This document shows, one piece after another, positions 25,309 to 33,658 of a stretch of DNA of 38,029 nucleotides. Numbering within the stretch: the first letter of the stretch is position 1; the number at the start of each line of letters is the position of its first letter. A program made the position numbers and the translations under genes. Source of the stretch: Planctomycetota bacterium (lineage in GTDB: Bacteria; Planctomycetota; Planctomycetia; Planctomycetales; Planctomycetaceae); the NCBI GenBank assembly GCA_023417655.1, contig JAEZFD010000053.1:1-38029 (forward strand), written 5' to 3'. The notes under the pieces were generated by a model. The model saw only the letters and a program-made list of their open reading frames with translations, had not been told where the DNA came from and searched no databases.

Positions 25309-26162
25309 GTGACCTCATGCCATCGCTGCAGCCGAGCGAGAACCGTGTCGTAAACAGATGCGGATGCCGCACCCGGGCAATCGTGACACGATTCCTTCAT
25401 CAAATATCGGCTCGGCATCAGAAGTAGTTGAGTTTGAATGGAAAAGATGTTGCAGCCGCTACAGTTTCACATGTGAACATCTGCCGTTTGTCGAACTGAA
25501 GACGGCCGCTGCGATCTCGCACCTGGCATGCCGTTGACGACGAATGGTCCCTGTTCACGCTGCCGGGTTCACCGGCCGTGTGATGAAAAATCAAAACGGT
25601 GAGAGCAGTTTGCCCAGTTCAATTTCCTGCCGCATCTGCGCTTCACAAAGAAGCTCCCTGCGGAAGTCAGAACAACAGACCGGGTTTTGTGATTTCATAA
25701 AAGGATCTAATGGAACAAGTTCAATCATTCCTCCGGTCGAGCCCACTGCTTTCGGGACAGGCCAAACGATGCAGGCGGAGAAATAACCGAGGGGCTCGAA
25801 GAGTGTCCAGTTTCCTCCTCGCATTTCGTCTTTCTGACAGTCGGCCTCTGCAGAAGTTGCCGCCCCCCTGATTCGCCCCCCGGGAAAAGCCCCAACGACT
25901 CGCATAATTTGCCAGTCAGCACCAAGTCACCGGTCAGTTCCGCCAGCACCTCCGCAGTCCCATTCCAGCTGCCGTGCGACGACTTTCAGATAGCGCCGTG
26001 ACTGCAGCACCATGTCTTCATACGACGGTGGACAGACTGGGATGCCCGCGTCAGGTCAGGGAAGGGCAGCGAATCGGCAGCGCGAGGCGCATCTAAGTAC
26101 TTCCCCTCGTTCCGAGTCCTCGGAGTGGTCTCATCGGTGTAAGAATTCAGGAACCGACGAGA
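25309..26162. other. Long gap without a supported gene
   Basis: About 850 bases lie between the sigma factor start and the terminator of the UvrA-like gene. Open frames up to 104 codons exist on both strands, for example 25591-25905 minus, but none has a convincing ribosome binding site or a recognised domain, and their composition resembles random GC-rich sequence. The left part must carry the sigma factor promoter. A decayed gene or an unrecognised RNA cannot be excluded. Confidence 0.4.
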
Positions 26163-26205
26163 GGAAACGAAAACGCTCCGGACACGCAAAATGTGCCGGA
26201 GCGTT
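26163..26205 (-). terminator. Terminator of the UvrA-like gene
   Basis: On the minus strand AACGCTCCGG pairs with CCGGAGCGTT (arms 26205-26196 and 26081+100 region 26181-26172), extended by three more pairs around one bulged base, and is followed by TTCGTTTCC. It lies about 45 bases after the UvrA-like stop at 26252. Confidence 0.7.
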
Positions 26206-26251
26206 ATGGTGAGAAGTTCAATCCGTCAGGCGGGCAGGAGCCCATTGCTGA

Positions 26252-29200
26252 TCAGGAACTCTGCTTTGCGAACTTCTTGAGAAAGTTTCGGAGCTGGGGA
26301 TCCCGGGCCTGTTCTTCAGTCGTAAGGGAGATCTGGATCTTATCTTGCCCATTGCGAGCAGGCACGATTTCCCGATCCTCGCCGAGGGCCGCGATTTCCC
26401 CCAGCGCGTAAGCACCGGACTTCGCGGTCAGTTGCAGAACAACTGACTCTCGCCGTTTCGTCTGAAGCTCGGCGATCGTGGTTTTGCTGTCTGGCTTCCG
26501 GAATGGAATCGTGGTCTTGTTCGACCAGTCCGGCGGAAACTGACTCAATTCCTTCTCGACGAGACCGAGAACCTCTTCAAGCACCTCGGCCTTCCAGGCG
26601 ACTCGTTTGTTCGACGAGAAGCCTTTCCGGGAAAGGTGCCACTTTCGTCCCAGCACCTTCCAAGGAGAGATCTCATCGATTGAGATTTTTGCCCGATCGA
26701 CCTGTCCGAGATACGCCTTCACAGCCTGATCAATGAATTGCCGGAAGGCCGCGGTATCGATTTCCTCTTTCCAGTGGACGTCGAATACGACCTCCTGAAA
26801 CGCCCCCTTCTGCTGATTGATCCGCACCCGCTCGCTGCGGTTATAGATGGGGAGTTCATCGAGATCATTCACCGACTTCAGCGGAATGCGACGCTGGATG
26901 TCGGCTTCCACAAACGTCCCCTTGGGGACACGGAAGTAGAGCCTCAACAGCCACTCGTCTCCCGTCAGGGCATGCAGGAACCAACCAGTCCCGGCCTTCT
27001 TCTCCGCCGTCACTTCAACACTCGCCTGATCATTCCAGTTGGCCGGCTTCAGGCCATCGTATTCCGCGAGGAGGTCAACGACATACGAGAGGGCATCACC
27101 TTCCCAGCGGCAGGTTTTGCCGTTCCGCGCAACCCGATTCTGCGTGTGCCAGGCGCGTCCGTCTGTCTGCCATGGCGCGGCGGTCTGTCGTCCCACCGCC
27201 GCAATGTCGAGGTCTCCCGACTTCTTACGGGCGGCTTCATTCACGTCAAAGATGTCGAGTTCCCGGCGGTCGTCCTGTTTCAGCACAGGAGCGAGCAGTT
27301 CGCCGGTCCAACTCCGCATCAGAGGTTCCGGCGTGAAAGGCGTCCCATTGTTCTTCCTGGAAGACTTTGCTTTTCCAACTGGCTTCAGAGCCCGTCGTGC
27401 CTGAGCAACAACATCCTCCGGAGTTCCGGTCGCCACGATCCACCCGCCGCCGATCCCCGCTTCAGGACCGACATCGATAATCCAGTCTGCTGTTTTGATG
27501 ACATCGAGATTGTGCTCGATGACGACAGCGGTGTTTCCTTGTTCAACGAGGCTGAACAGCACTTTCAGCAGCTTGGAAATATCGTCGAAATGCAGACCGG
27601 TGGTCGGTTCGTCCAGCAGATAGAGCGTCCGCCCGGCATTCGGTTTCGCGAGTTCAGCGGCCAGTTTCACGCGCTGCGCTTCACCACCGCTCAGAGTCGT
27701 CGCCGATTGACCAAGGGTAAGGTAATCCAGTCCGATGGCTGCGAGAGTCGCCAAGGGAGCCCGGATCTTGGGAATGTTGTCGAAGATCTCGAGCGCCTGC
27801 CCGATGGACATCTCCAGTACATCGTTGATGGAGTGGCCTCGGTACTTCACGGAAAGCGTTTCAAGGTTGTAGCGCTTTCCATGGCAGGTATCGCATTCCA
27901 CCCAGACATCCGGGAGAAAGTGCATTTCGATCTTCTTCTGGCCGAGTCCTTCACAGTCTTCGCACCGTCCGCCGGCACGGTTGAAGCTGAACCGTCCCGG
28001 CTTGTACCCGCGAATCTTCGAATCGGGCAATTTGCTGAAGAGTTCACGAATCGGATCGAAGACGCCGGTATAGGTCGCCGGATTCGAAGCCGGAGTTGCC
28101 CCCAGAGGAGACTGATCCACCGCGATCACCCGGCTGATCTGCTCAACCCCGCTCAAGGTGTCGTATGGCCCCGGGGCCGGTCCCTGTCGACGCAACGCCC
28201 GAGTCACCGCCCGGGCGAGCGTTTCCTGAATCAATGAACTCTTGCCGGAACCTGACAATCCGGTCACGCATGTCAGCGTTCCCAACGGAATCCGCAGGTC
28301 GACATCGCGGAGATTATTCTGTCGGCACCCGGTCATCTCGAGCCAGCCGCCACCCGGCGGAGCTTCGTACAGATCCTTGATCCCGTCGGTATCGACAACC
28401 GGTCCCTTCACGTCGGGCTTGAGCAGCATCCGTCTCCGGATGGGGATCGGAATTGATTTTCGTCCTGACAGATAATCCGCCGTCAATGACGCATTCGAAC
28501 TTCGGATCAGTTCCTGAGGTGCTCCGTCGGCGACAATGTTCCCACCAAAACGCCCAGAGCCCGGGCCGAAGTCGTAGATCCGGTCAGCCGCTTCGAGAAC
28601 TTCTCGGTCGTGCTCAACCAGAACGACCGTATTTCCCAGATCGCGAAGTCGTTCGAGCGCTTGCACCAGCCGCCCGTTGTCTCGCGGATGCAGGCCAATC
28701 GTCGGCTCATCGAGTACGTAGAGCACGCCGGTTAATGCGCGGCCAATCTGCCCGGCCAGTCGAATCCGCTGGGATTCTCCCCCCGACAGCGTCGGCATCC
28801 CCCGGTTCAAGGTCAGGTAATGCAGTCCGACATCGAGCAGAAATGAGAGGCGATGAATCGCCTCGTTCAGCAAATCTCCCGCGACCTTTTTCTGCTCCGC
28901 GTTCAGCGTCAGAGACTTGAGGAATTCGAGGACCTCATTCAACGGAAGATTGCACAGCGACGGCAGTGTCTGGCTGTTGAGCCGGACTGCGGCCGCATCT
29001 TCGCGCACCCGATCTCCATTACAGACAGAGCAGGGGCGTTCACCGACGAGATCCTGCAGACGCACACGATGGGCGTACGAAACCCGTGACGCCTCTTCGA
29101 TCGCCGGATAGATCCCTTTGTATTGAATCGAGAATGTCTGCTTGCTCCCTGGCATCTTCACCGGAATCCAGCGTTCACCCGTTCCCTGAAGGATCAACCG

Positions 29201-29473
29201 CTGATGCCGGGCGTTCAACTGATACCACGGCGTCTCGAGCGGAATCTCGAATTCTTCGCCCAGTGCCGTGAGAATTGCCCCGAACATCGGCACACGGTCA
29301 GGACGCGGCCATGCAGCAATCGCGCCTCCCATAAGCGAGAGATTCGGGTTCGCAACGATGAGCGACTGATTTGTCCCCAGCTCTGTCCCGAGACCTTCGC
29401 AGGCCGGGCACCATCCCAAAGGGCTGTTGAATGAGAAATTCTGCGGAGTCAGCTCTTCAAAACTGCGGGGCAT
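26252..29473 (-). CDS. UvrA paralogue, N-terminally truncated with a long C-terminal extension
   Basis: The 1073-residue ORF aligns with UvrA only from the middle of its first zinc finger. FSFNSPLGWCPACEGLG (Cys22, Cys25) matches the second CxxC pair, whereas the first pair and everything before it (about 250 residues, including the Walker A of ATPase domain I) is missing. The rest is intact: CSVCNG 148-152, domain I signature LSGGESQRIRLA (229-240) and Walker B LYVLDEP; domain II Walker A GLSGSGKSS (405-413), zinc finger 2 (Cys504/507/527/530), signature LSGGEAQR and Walker B LYLLDEP. Residues from about 715 to 1073 are an extension that normal UvrA (about 940 residues) lacks, unrecognised by me. 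No ribosome binding site precedes ATG 29473, and a stop codon lies 14 codons upstream in frame. UvrA senses DNA damage in nucleotide excision repair; this copy cannot work as a normal UvrA. Confidence 0.88.
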   Translation of the reverse strand: MPRSFEELTPQNFSFNSPLGWCPACEGLGTELGTNQSLIVANPNLSLMGGAIAAWPRPDRVPMFGAILTALGEEFEIPLETPWYQLNARHQRLILQGTGERWIPVKMPGSKQTFSIQYKGIYPAIEEASRVSYAHRVRLQDLVGERPCSVCNGDRVREDAAAVRLNSQTLPSLCNLPLNEVLEFLKSLTLNAEQKKVAGDLLNEAIHRLSFLLDVGLHYLTLNRGMPTLSGGESQRIRLAGQIGRALTGVLYVLDEPTIGLHPRDNGRLVQALERLRDLGNTVVLVEHDREVLEAADRIYDFGPGSGRFGGNIVADGAPQELIRSSNASLTADYLSGRKSIPIPIRRRMLLKPDVKGPVVDTDGIKDLYEAPPGGGWLEMTGCRQNNLRDVDLRIPLGTLTCVTGLSGSGKSSLIQETLARAVTRALRRQGPAPGPYDTLSGVEQISRVIAVDQSPLGATPASNPATYTGVFDPIRELFSKLPDSKIRGYKPGRFSFNRAGGRCEDCEGLGQKKIEMHFLPDVWVECDTCHGKRYNLETLSVKYRGHSINDVLEMSIGQALEIFDNIPKIRAPLATLAAIGLDYLTLGQSATTLSGGEAQRVKLAAELAKPNAGRTLYLLDEPTTGLHFDDISKLLKVLFSLVEQGNTAVVIEHNLDVIKTADWIIDVGPEAGIGGGWIVATGTPEDVVAQARRALKPVGKAKSSRKNNGTPFTPEPLMRSWTGELLAPVLKQDDRRELDIFDVNEAARKKSGDLDIAAVGRQTAAPWQTDGRAWHTQNRVARNGKTCRWEGDALSYVVDLLAEYDGLKPANWNDQASVEVTAEKKAGTGWFLHALTGDEWLLRLYFRVPKGTFVEADIQRRIPLKSVNDLDELPIYNRSERVRINQQKGAFQEVVFDVHWKEEIDTAAFRQFIDQAVKAYLGQVDRAKISIDEISPWKVLGRKWHLSRKGFSSNKRVAWKAEVLEEVLGLVEKELSQFPPDWSNKTTIPFRKPDSKTTIAELQTKRRESVVLQLTAKSGAYALGEIAALGEDREIVPARNGQDKIQISLTTEEQARDPQLRNFLKKFAKQSS

Positions 29474-29650
29474 AATGACGCCGAAACTGGAATTGAAAAC
29501 AACCGCGCGGCTTCAATGCGGCTAGCAGATCGCTCAGGGGAAAGAGCGTTCGGCGCACCGTCGCGCAATGGCTCCAGTGTAGCAGGACGTGAACAGGCGG
29601 ACACGCAACGCAGAGTGTTTTTCCCGCTGAATGAGCCGGCAGTAAAGCGA

Positions 29651-29683
29651 CTTGCCCGAGAACGTCTGACGTTCCCGGGCAAG
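29651..29683 (-). terminator. Strong hairpin after the glucose dehydrogenase gene
   Basis: A 15-pair stem with one mismatch, CTTGCCCG-A-GAACGT (29651-29665) with 29669-29683 and a three-base loop, lies 30 bases after the dehydrogenase stop. The minus-strand tail TCGCTTTAC is only weakly T-rich, so it may act as an attenuating or processing hairpin rather than a full terminator. Confidence 0.55.
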
Positions 29684-29713
29684 ACCAGTTCGAAAGTAGA
29701 GGCGTCACCACGT

Positions 29714-30817
29714 TTATTGCGGCATGTTGACGAACACCTTCAAGGCGGATTTGTTTTCAGTCAGCTCGTGCATCAGAACTTCAGGCTTGTCATAGCCGTC
29801 GATTGGAGTCGTCAGCAATCGGCTGGTCACACCCGGGAACATGACTTCCGCAAGAGCGAGGTCAGAAATCCCCAAGGCAAAGTGATCCCGGTTCCCGTTC
29901 ACGGAACCGACAAGCAGTTTGTTGCCGAGCACCCATTCCAGATTCACTTTGTCTGCCGGGAAGTCGGTCACCTTTCGCTGCCCCCCGGTCACACTCGTCC
30001 AGACCAGCGCTCCATTCAGGTTCAGATGTTCCATACATTCGAATGCCACTTGGCTGGAACCGGTCGCTTCGACAATCAGGTCCGGTCGCCCGACCTTCTT
30101 GACGAGGTCTTCCATCGAAGTGTTTTTCATGCTGATGTACTTCGCACCGTAACCGTCCAGGATTTCTCCCTTCAGCCCCGGGTCCTGGGTACGGGCCAGA
30201 CAGAAAACTTCTAGCCCGCGGAGTCGCAGCATCATGCTCGTCAACAGACCGATCTGACCGGCCCCTGTGACGAAAGCGACTTTTGGTTTCCAGACCTGCA
30301 ATCGGCTTTGAGCGAGATAGGCCTGCTGGATCGCCTTGGCACAGACACTCGCAGGTTCCGCAAGAACGCCGAGGTGTTTCAGGCCGGTTGGGACCTTGAC
30401 GACGAACTCCGCATCATCGACGAACCACGGAGACATATACCCATGCAGCAAATTGATGCCGCGCTCATAGTACTCGGTGTGGCCGGTGATGTCGTTCCGG
30501 CCGATCAGGTCGTAGATCGAGGGTCCCGGGCGACGCACCGTGCAGGTGCAATAGTCACCCTTCTGCAGACCGGTCACAGCTGGGCCAACTTCTTCGACGA
30601 TGCCGAAGACTTCGTGTCCAAGGATGAGATAGTCATCTCCCTCGGGAGCCCGCCCATACAAGGCTTCGTTAATCTCTGCATCGGTGGCATCGAGTCCCAC
30701 CTGTAGAGTCCGCACCAGAACGCCACGTCCGTCTGGAATATCGGTCAGTTTAGGCTCTGGGACATCAGTGACAGAGGCGCTGTTGCGAACACCAGGTCGG
30801 ACCGCAAGTGCTTTCAT
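29714..30817 (-). CDS. Archaeal-type glucose 1-dehydrogenase (zinc MDR family)
   Basis: The 367-residue medium-chain dehydrogenase closely follows the pattern of haloarchaeal glucose dehydrogenase. LVRTLQVGLDATDAEINEA has Asp at the place of the usual first zinc cysteine, as in the Haloferax enzyme. LGHEVFGIVEEVG gives the His-Glu pair, then VRRPGPSIYDL, YYERGINLLHGYMSPWF, LAEPASVCAKAIQQAY with the late Glu ligand, the Rossmann motif VTGAGQIGLL, and LLVGSVNGNRDHF. It would oxidise D-glucose (or galactose or another aldose) with NAD(P)+ to the lactone, the first step of a non-phosphorylative Entner-Doudoroff route. The frame opens at 30940, but ATG 30817 is chosen because the domain starts there (MKALAVRPG). 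It is on the same strand as the UvrA-like gene and separated by a hairpin. Confidence 0.88.
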   Translation of the reverse strand: MKALAVRPGVRNSASVTDVPEPKLTDIPDGRGVLVRTLQVGLDATDAEINEALYGRAPEGDDYLILGHEVFGIVEEVGPAVTGLQKGDYCTCTVRRPGPSIYDLIGRNDITGHTEYYERGINLLHGYMSPWFVDDAEFVVKVPTGLKHLGVLAEPASVCAKAIQQAYLAQSRLQVWKPKVAFVTGAGQIGLLTSMMLRLRGLEVFCLARTQDPGLKGEILDGYGAKYISMKNTSMEDLVKKVGRPDLIVEATGSSQVAFECMEHLNLNGALVWTSVTGGQRKVTDFPADKVNLEWVLGNKLLVGSVNGNRDHFALGISDLALAEVMFPGVTSRLLTTPIDGYDKPEVLMHELTENKSALKVFVNMPQ

Positions 30818-30982
30818 AACCTTCGACAAATTCTTCTTCAGCCGTGACGGAATTTCCCGCTGATAACCCGGGGAAATTCCAGAAACTCTAGAAATGATAA
30901 CAGGTTCGGCAGCATGGCACGGACGCGCTGAGTCTGTCAATCGCGACGCAGAAAAATTCAGACCTATTCGCTCTGCGCTGCA

Positions 30983-31852
30983 TCAAATTGAATCTCTCTC
31001 CTCTCGGAGACGCAGTCGGGAGAAGTGAACTCCCAGATGGCCCAGAGCCAGACCAATTTCAGAACCTCCCGACGAGACCGACCTCAGACGAACCGACAGC
31101 CAATCGATCTTTGGACTCAAAGTCACAGAAGGATTCTGCTCCCGAATTGCCAGCACTCCAACCACCGACGCCCCCGACTGCAGCACGGGCGTCACTTCCC
31201 ACAAAGTCTCACCCGACACAGGGTCAGGTGTCCCGAAAAAAGGAATCACAGAGACAGGGCAGGCGTCGCCATCGCTGATCTGGTTCGGCAGAAGACCCGC
31301 TGGAGTCAGGGCGTCCCTGAGTTCGCATTCTGATGCTTCCGGTGGCTGATCGACGTTAAGGGACTTCAACGCCGCTTCCTTACCGGTCCAGACCTGACGC
31401 ATCCAGTGCCCCTGCAGATCTGGAGGCACCTCCGCGAGAATCAGTCGTTCCGATGATGTCAGCGCCAAACCCGAGAGAGCCCCGACCTGAATGAGGTTCC
31501 CCGTCTCCTCGATATCGATTCCCACTGACCATTCGCGCGGGCAAATCGCCATCGCCAGTGAGTCTCCGGAATGCGACAGGCTGATTGAAACCGGTGCTGC
31601 CTGGCCGCGAATTTTCAACTTCGCTGGTCCACTTGCAGGCCAGTCAATTTCTTCAGAAGGGACCTGTAGAATCGCTGAAACGACCCTGCGGCAAATCAGG
31701 CGAGCCAGCAAAAACTGACGCCTTTTCTCCGCGATGCGATAACGGGATGCTCGCTGAAGTTCGAGTTCCGACAAGCCCTCAGTCGTGACCTGTTGTGGAA
31801 CGTCTTTAATTGAGAACAGCCAGACTTCAATCTCAGGCACTGATTCAGTCAT
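30983..31852 (-). CDS. 4'-phosphopantetheinyl transferase, Sfp type
   Basis: The 289-residue protein has both signature motifs of the family: VGIDIEE (110-116) with the magnesium-binding Asp113 and Glu115, and WTGKEAALK (155-163) with Glu159 and Lys163. SISLSHSGDSLAMAI (89-103) holds the coenzyme A-binding His94. Sfp-type enzymes move the phosphopantetheine arm from coenzyme A to carrier proteins of polyketide, peptide or fatty acid synthesis. About 50 residues beyond the usual length lie at the C-terminus (from around 240) and match nothing I recognise. The gene starts 10 bases after the stop of the condensation-fold gene on the same strand, so they are probably co-transcribed and share a pathway. 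No carrier protein or synthase is in the window. Confidence 0.9.
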   Translation of the reverse strand: MTESVPEIEVWLFSIKDVPQQVTTEGLSELELQRASRYRIAEKRRQFLLARLICRRVVSAILQVPSEEIDWPASGPAKLKIRGQAAPVSISLSHSGDSLAMAICPREWSVGIDIEETGNLIQVGALSGLALTSSERLILAEVPPDLQGHWMRQVWTGKEAALKSLNVDQPPEASECELRDALTPAGLLPNQISDGDACPVSVIPFFGTPDPVSGETLWEVTPVLQSGASVVGVLAIREQNPSVTLSPKIDWLSVRLRSVSSGGSEIGLALGHLGVHFSRLRLREERDSI

Positions 31853-31862
31853 TGTGGCTCGG

Positions 31863-33260
31863 TCACGATTTTCCCGAAGAACTCGGCCCCGACTCAGGCA
31901 GTGAAGTCACAATCTGATCAACGAAGACGTTGAGAAACTCCTCCGCCTGTGTCGGAGTGACAAACTGAGTCGAACCTCTCAGGGTCAGTGATAACCGTTG
32001 ATTTGATTCACAGGCCGCGAGACTCAATGGGATGAGCGGCCCCATCTGCATGATCCCTGAAATCTTTGTCAGCTTCAGACCGTGGAAGTCAATGACTCCC
32101 TCTTTTTGCGGGAAGCGGTAATGCAGTGTCCGCGTCGTGTCTCCCAGGCAGGTGAACTGCAGGGTCGGCACGAAATATCCCCATCGTGTCAGGAGGTCCG
32201 TCGCCCCAGACTGTTTGTCCGTCATCGCGAGCCCCCGCAAGAACTCGGCTCCAATGTAGCGCTGCTTGACATACAGCATCTCGCCGCGAACCCAATTCAG
32301 GGTCGACGTCATATCAGTCAGATCGCGGACGCGTCGCCGCAAGAAGCAGACTCCCACGCGATTACAGGCAGGCATCCTCAGGTCCGACGGCCACCTCAGA
32401 TCGACCGGATGCAGCAGGGTGATGAAGTGATTCGGTTTCAGGACCTGCGGGAAGTATTTGACGAAGGCCATAAACGATGCCGAAACGGCAATGTCGTTGA
32501 TGGTAAAGCCTTGTTCTCGGAAGCGTTTTCTCAGAGAGCCAGTGATCTCAGGAGAAAGGGTCACTTCCCCGAGAAAGTCGGATTTGCAGTCAATCGATCC
32601 CGCATCAGCCCGACGGGGGAGACGAACGGTCTTCCCACGGATGGTCACAAACAGATTCCGTAGACCTTCACGCAGACTGACTGGAGGATCAGGATGTCGG
32701 TAGACGCCGCGTCCCCCGAGTTTTGAAACTTCCATTGAAGCGAGTTTCAATTCACTGCCATCCAGCAGCTGGCTGTACAGGCCCCACCATTCCGAAATCA
32801 GTTGGCGCGCACCCTGTCCGTCGGCACAGGCGTGGTGAACATCCAGCAGAACGCTCAGTCCATCATCGACCTGCCAAAGCCGAACACTCAGTCCCGGGTT
32901 CTCTCGTAAATCGACCCATTCAATCGGAAGTTTTTCAATCTCCGTCTGAGTGAGGTCAGAAGATTGCCAACTCAGTTCAGGAGCCGCGGAGCATGACTGC
33001 CAGCTTCTCACCCCGTTGATCGTCACCACCTGGCTTTTCAGCAGCGGCTGACGATTCACCGCGATGCGAAACGCCTCTGCTAACAGGTCCGCCCGAACCG
33101 GACCCTCGAACCGCATCGCGACGCGAAACACCATCGGCGCATGAGGAGAATCGTTCTTGAGAATCAGCTTCTCAAAAGGAACGAGCGGCCAGACAGATTC
33201 GACAGAATCCGCCCCTGAGGCTCCGCGGAGCGATTCAACCTGAGAGGATGGATTCGTCAT
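31863..33260 (-). CDS. Stand-alone condensation-fold (chloramphenicol acetyltransferase-like) acyltransferase
   Basis: With the chosen start the protein has 465 residues. It opens with VWPLVPFEKLILKND, a typical condensation-domain beginning, and has the catalytic HHACADG at 142-148, the HHxxxDG motif of non-ribosomal peptide condensation domains and their acyltransferase relatives (PapA, wax ester synthase, alcohol acetyltransferase). The second half has NDIAVSASFMAFVKYF and a region GDTTRTLHYRFPQ resembling the DFGWG-region neighbourhood, but the DFGWG motif itself was not found. It has no adenylation or carrier domain. It probably joins an acyl group to an alcohol or amine. The frame opens at 33359, but ATG 33260 fits the domain start better. 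The PPTase gene is 10 bases downstream, suggesting an acyl donor held on a carrier protein. Confidence 0.83.
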   Translation of the reverse strand: MTNPSSQVESLRGASGADSVESVWPLVPFEKLILKNDSPHAPMVFRVAMRFEGPVRADLLAEAFRIAVNRQPLLKSQVVTINGVRSWQSCSAAPELSWQSSDLTQTEIEKLPIEWVDLRENPGLSVRLWQVDDGLSVLLDVHHACADGQGARQLISEWWGLYSQLLDGSELKLASMEVSKLGGRGVYRHPDPPVSLREGLRNLFVTIRGKTVRLPRRADAGSIDCKSDFLGEVTLSPEITGSLRKRFREQGFTINDIAVSASFMAFVKYFPQVLKPNHFITLLHPVDLRWPSDLRMPACNRVGVCFLRRRVRDLTDMTSTLNWVRGEMLYVKQRYIGAEFLRGLAMTDKQSGATDLLTRWGYFVPTLQFTCLGDTTRTLHYRFPQKEGVIDFHGLKLTKISGIMQMGPLIPLSLAACESNQRLSLTLRGSTQFVTPTQAEEFLNVFVDQIVTSLPESGPSSSGKS

Positions 33261-33658
33261 GCGTAATAAGGATATCTCGGTAACTGCCAGTCCGGACCTC
33301 AGACGAAAACCTCTCCCGGCGACGATCGACGACGCCTTGGGTCCCCGACTCTTCTCCACAAAAGCGGAAAGCGGGAACTCCGACCCTCCTGGGGCACATT
33401 GCAGCAGATTGCAATTGATCTCAACGTCCTCGCCGCGCGGCGCACAGCACTTTTTCAGTCGAAGCCCCCGCTGCGTGGACCTGGTGGAGCAAACTGCTCT
33501 CTGTAGTAGTACAAGGGAGGATGATGGGAATGCTAGAGCAGTTTACGTCCTCCACCCTGCATCAACGTCCCAATGACACCCGGATCAGGCATCGATAATC
33601 CGGTCTCTCCTCACACCGATGAGAACTCGATTTCTCTGTTTTCCGGCGAAAGACTGCG
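33261..33658. other. Intergenic stretch upstream of the condensation gene
   Basis: No gene is supported in these 398 bases; one plus-strand frame (33259-33576) lacks a start signal and a recognised product. The left part must carry the promoter for the condensation-PPTase pair, and the right part is the 3' flank of the D-threonine-aldolase-like gene, where no good terminator was seen. Confidence 0.4.

Noticed and set aside
25591..25905. A 104-codon minus-strand frame in the long gap.
   Set aside because: It has no start signal or known similarity and overlaps other equally weak frames.
26738..28237. A 499-codon open frame on the plus strand.
   Set aside because: It lies wholly antisense to the UvrA-like gene, whose motifs are unmistakable, and its translation has no recognised domain.
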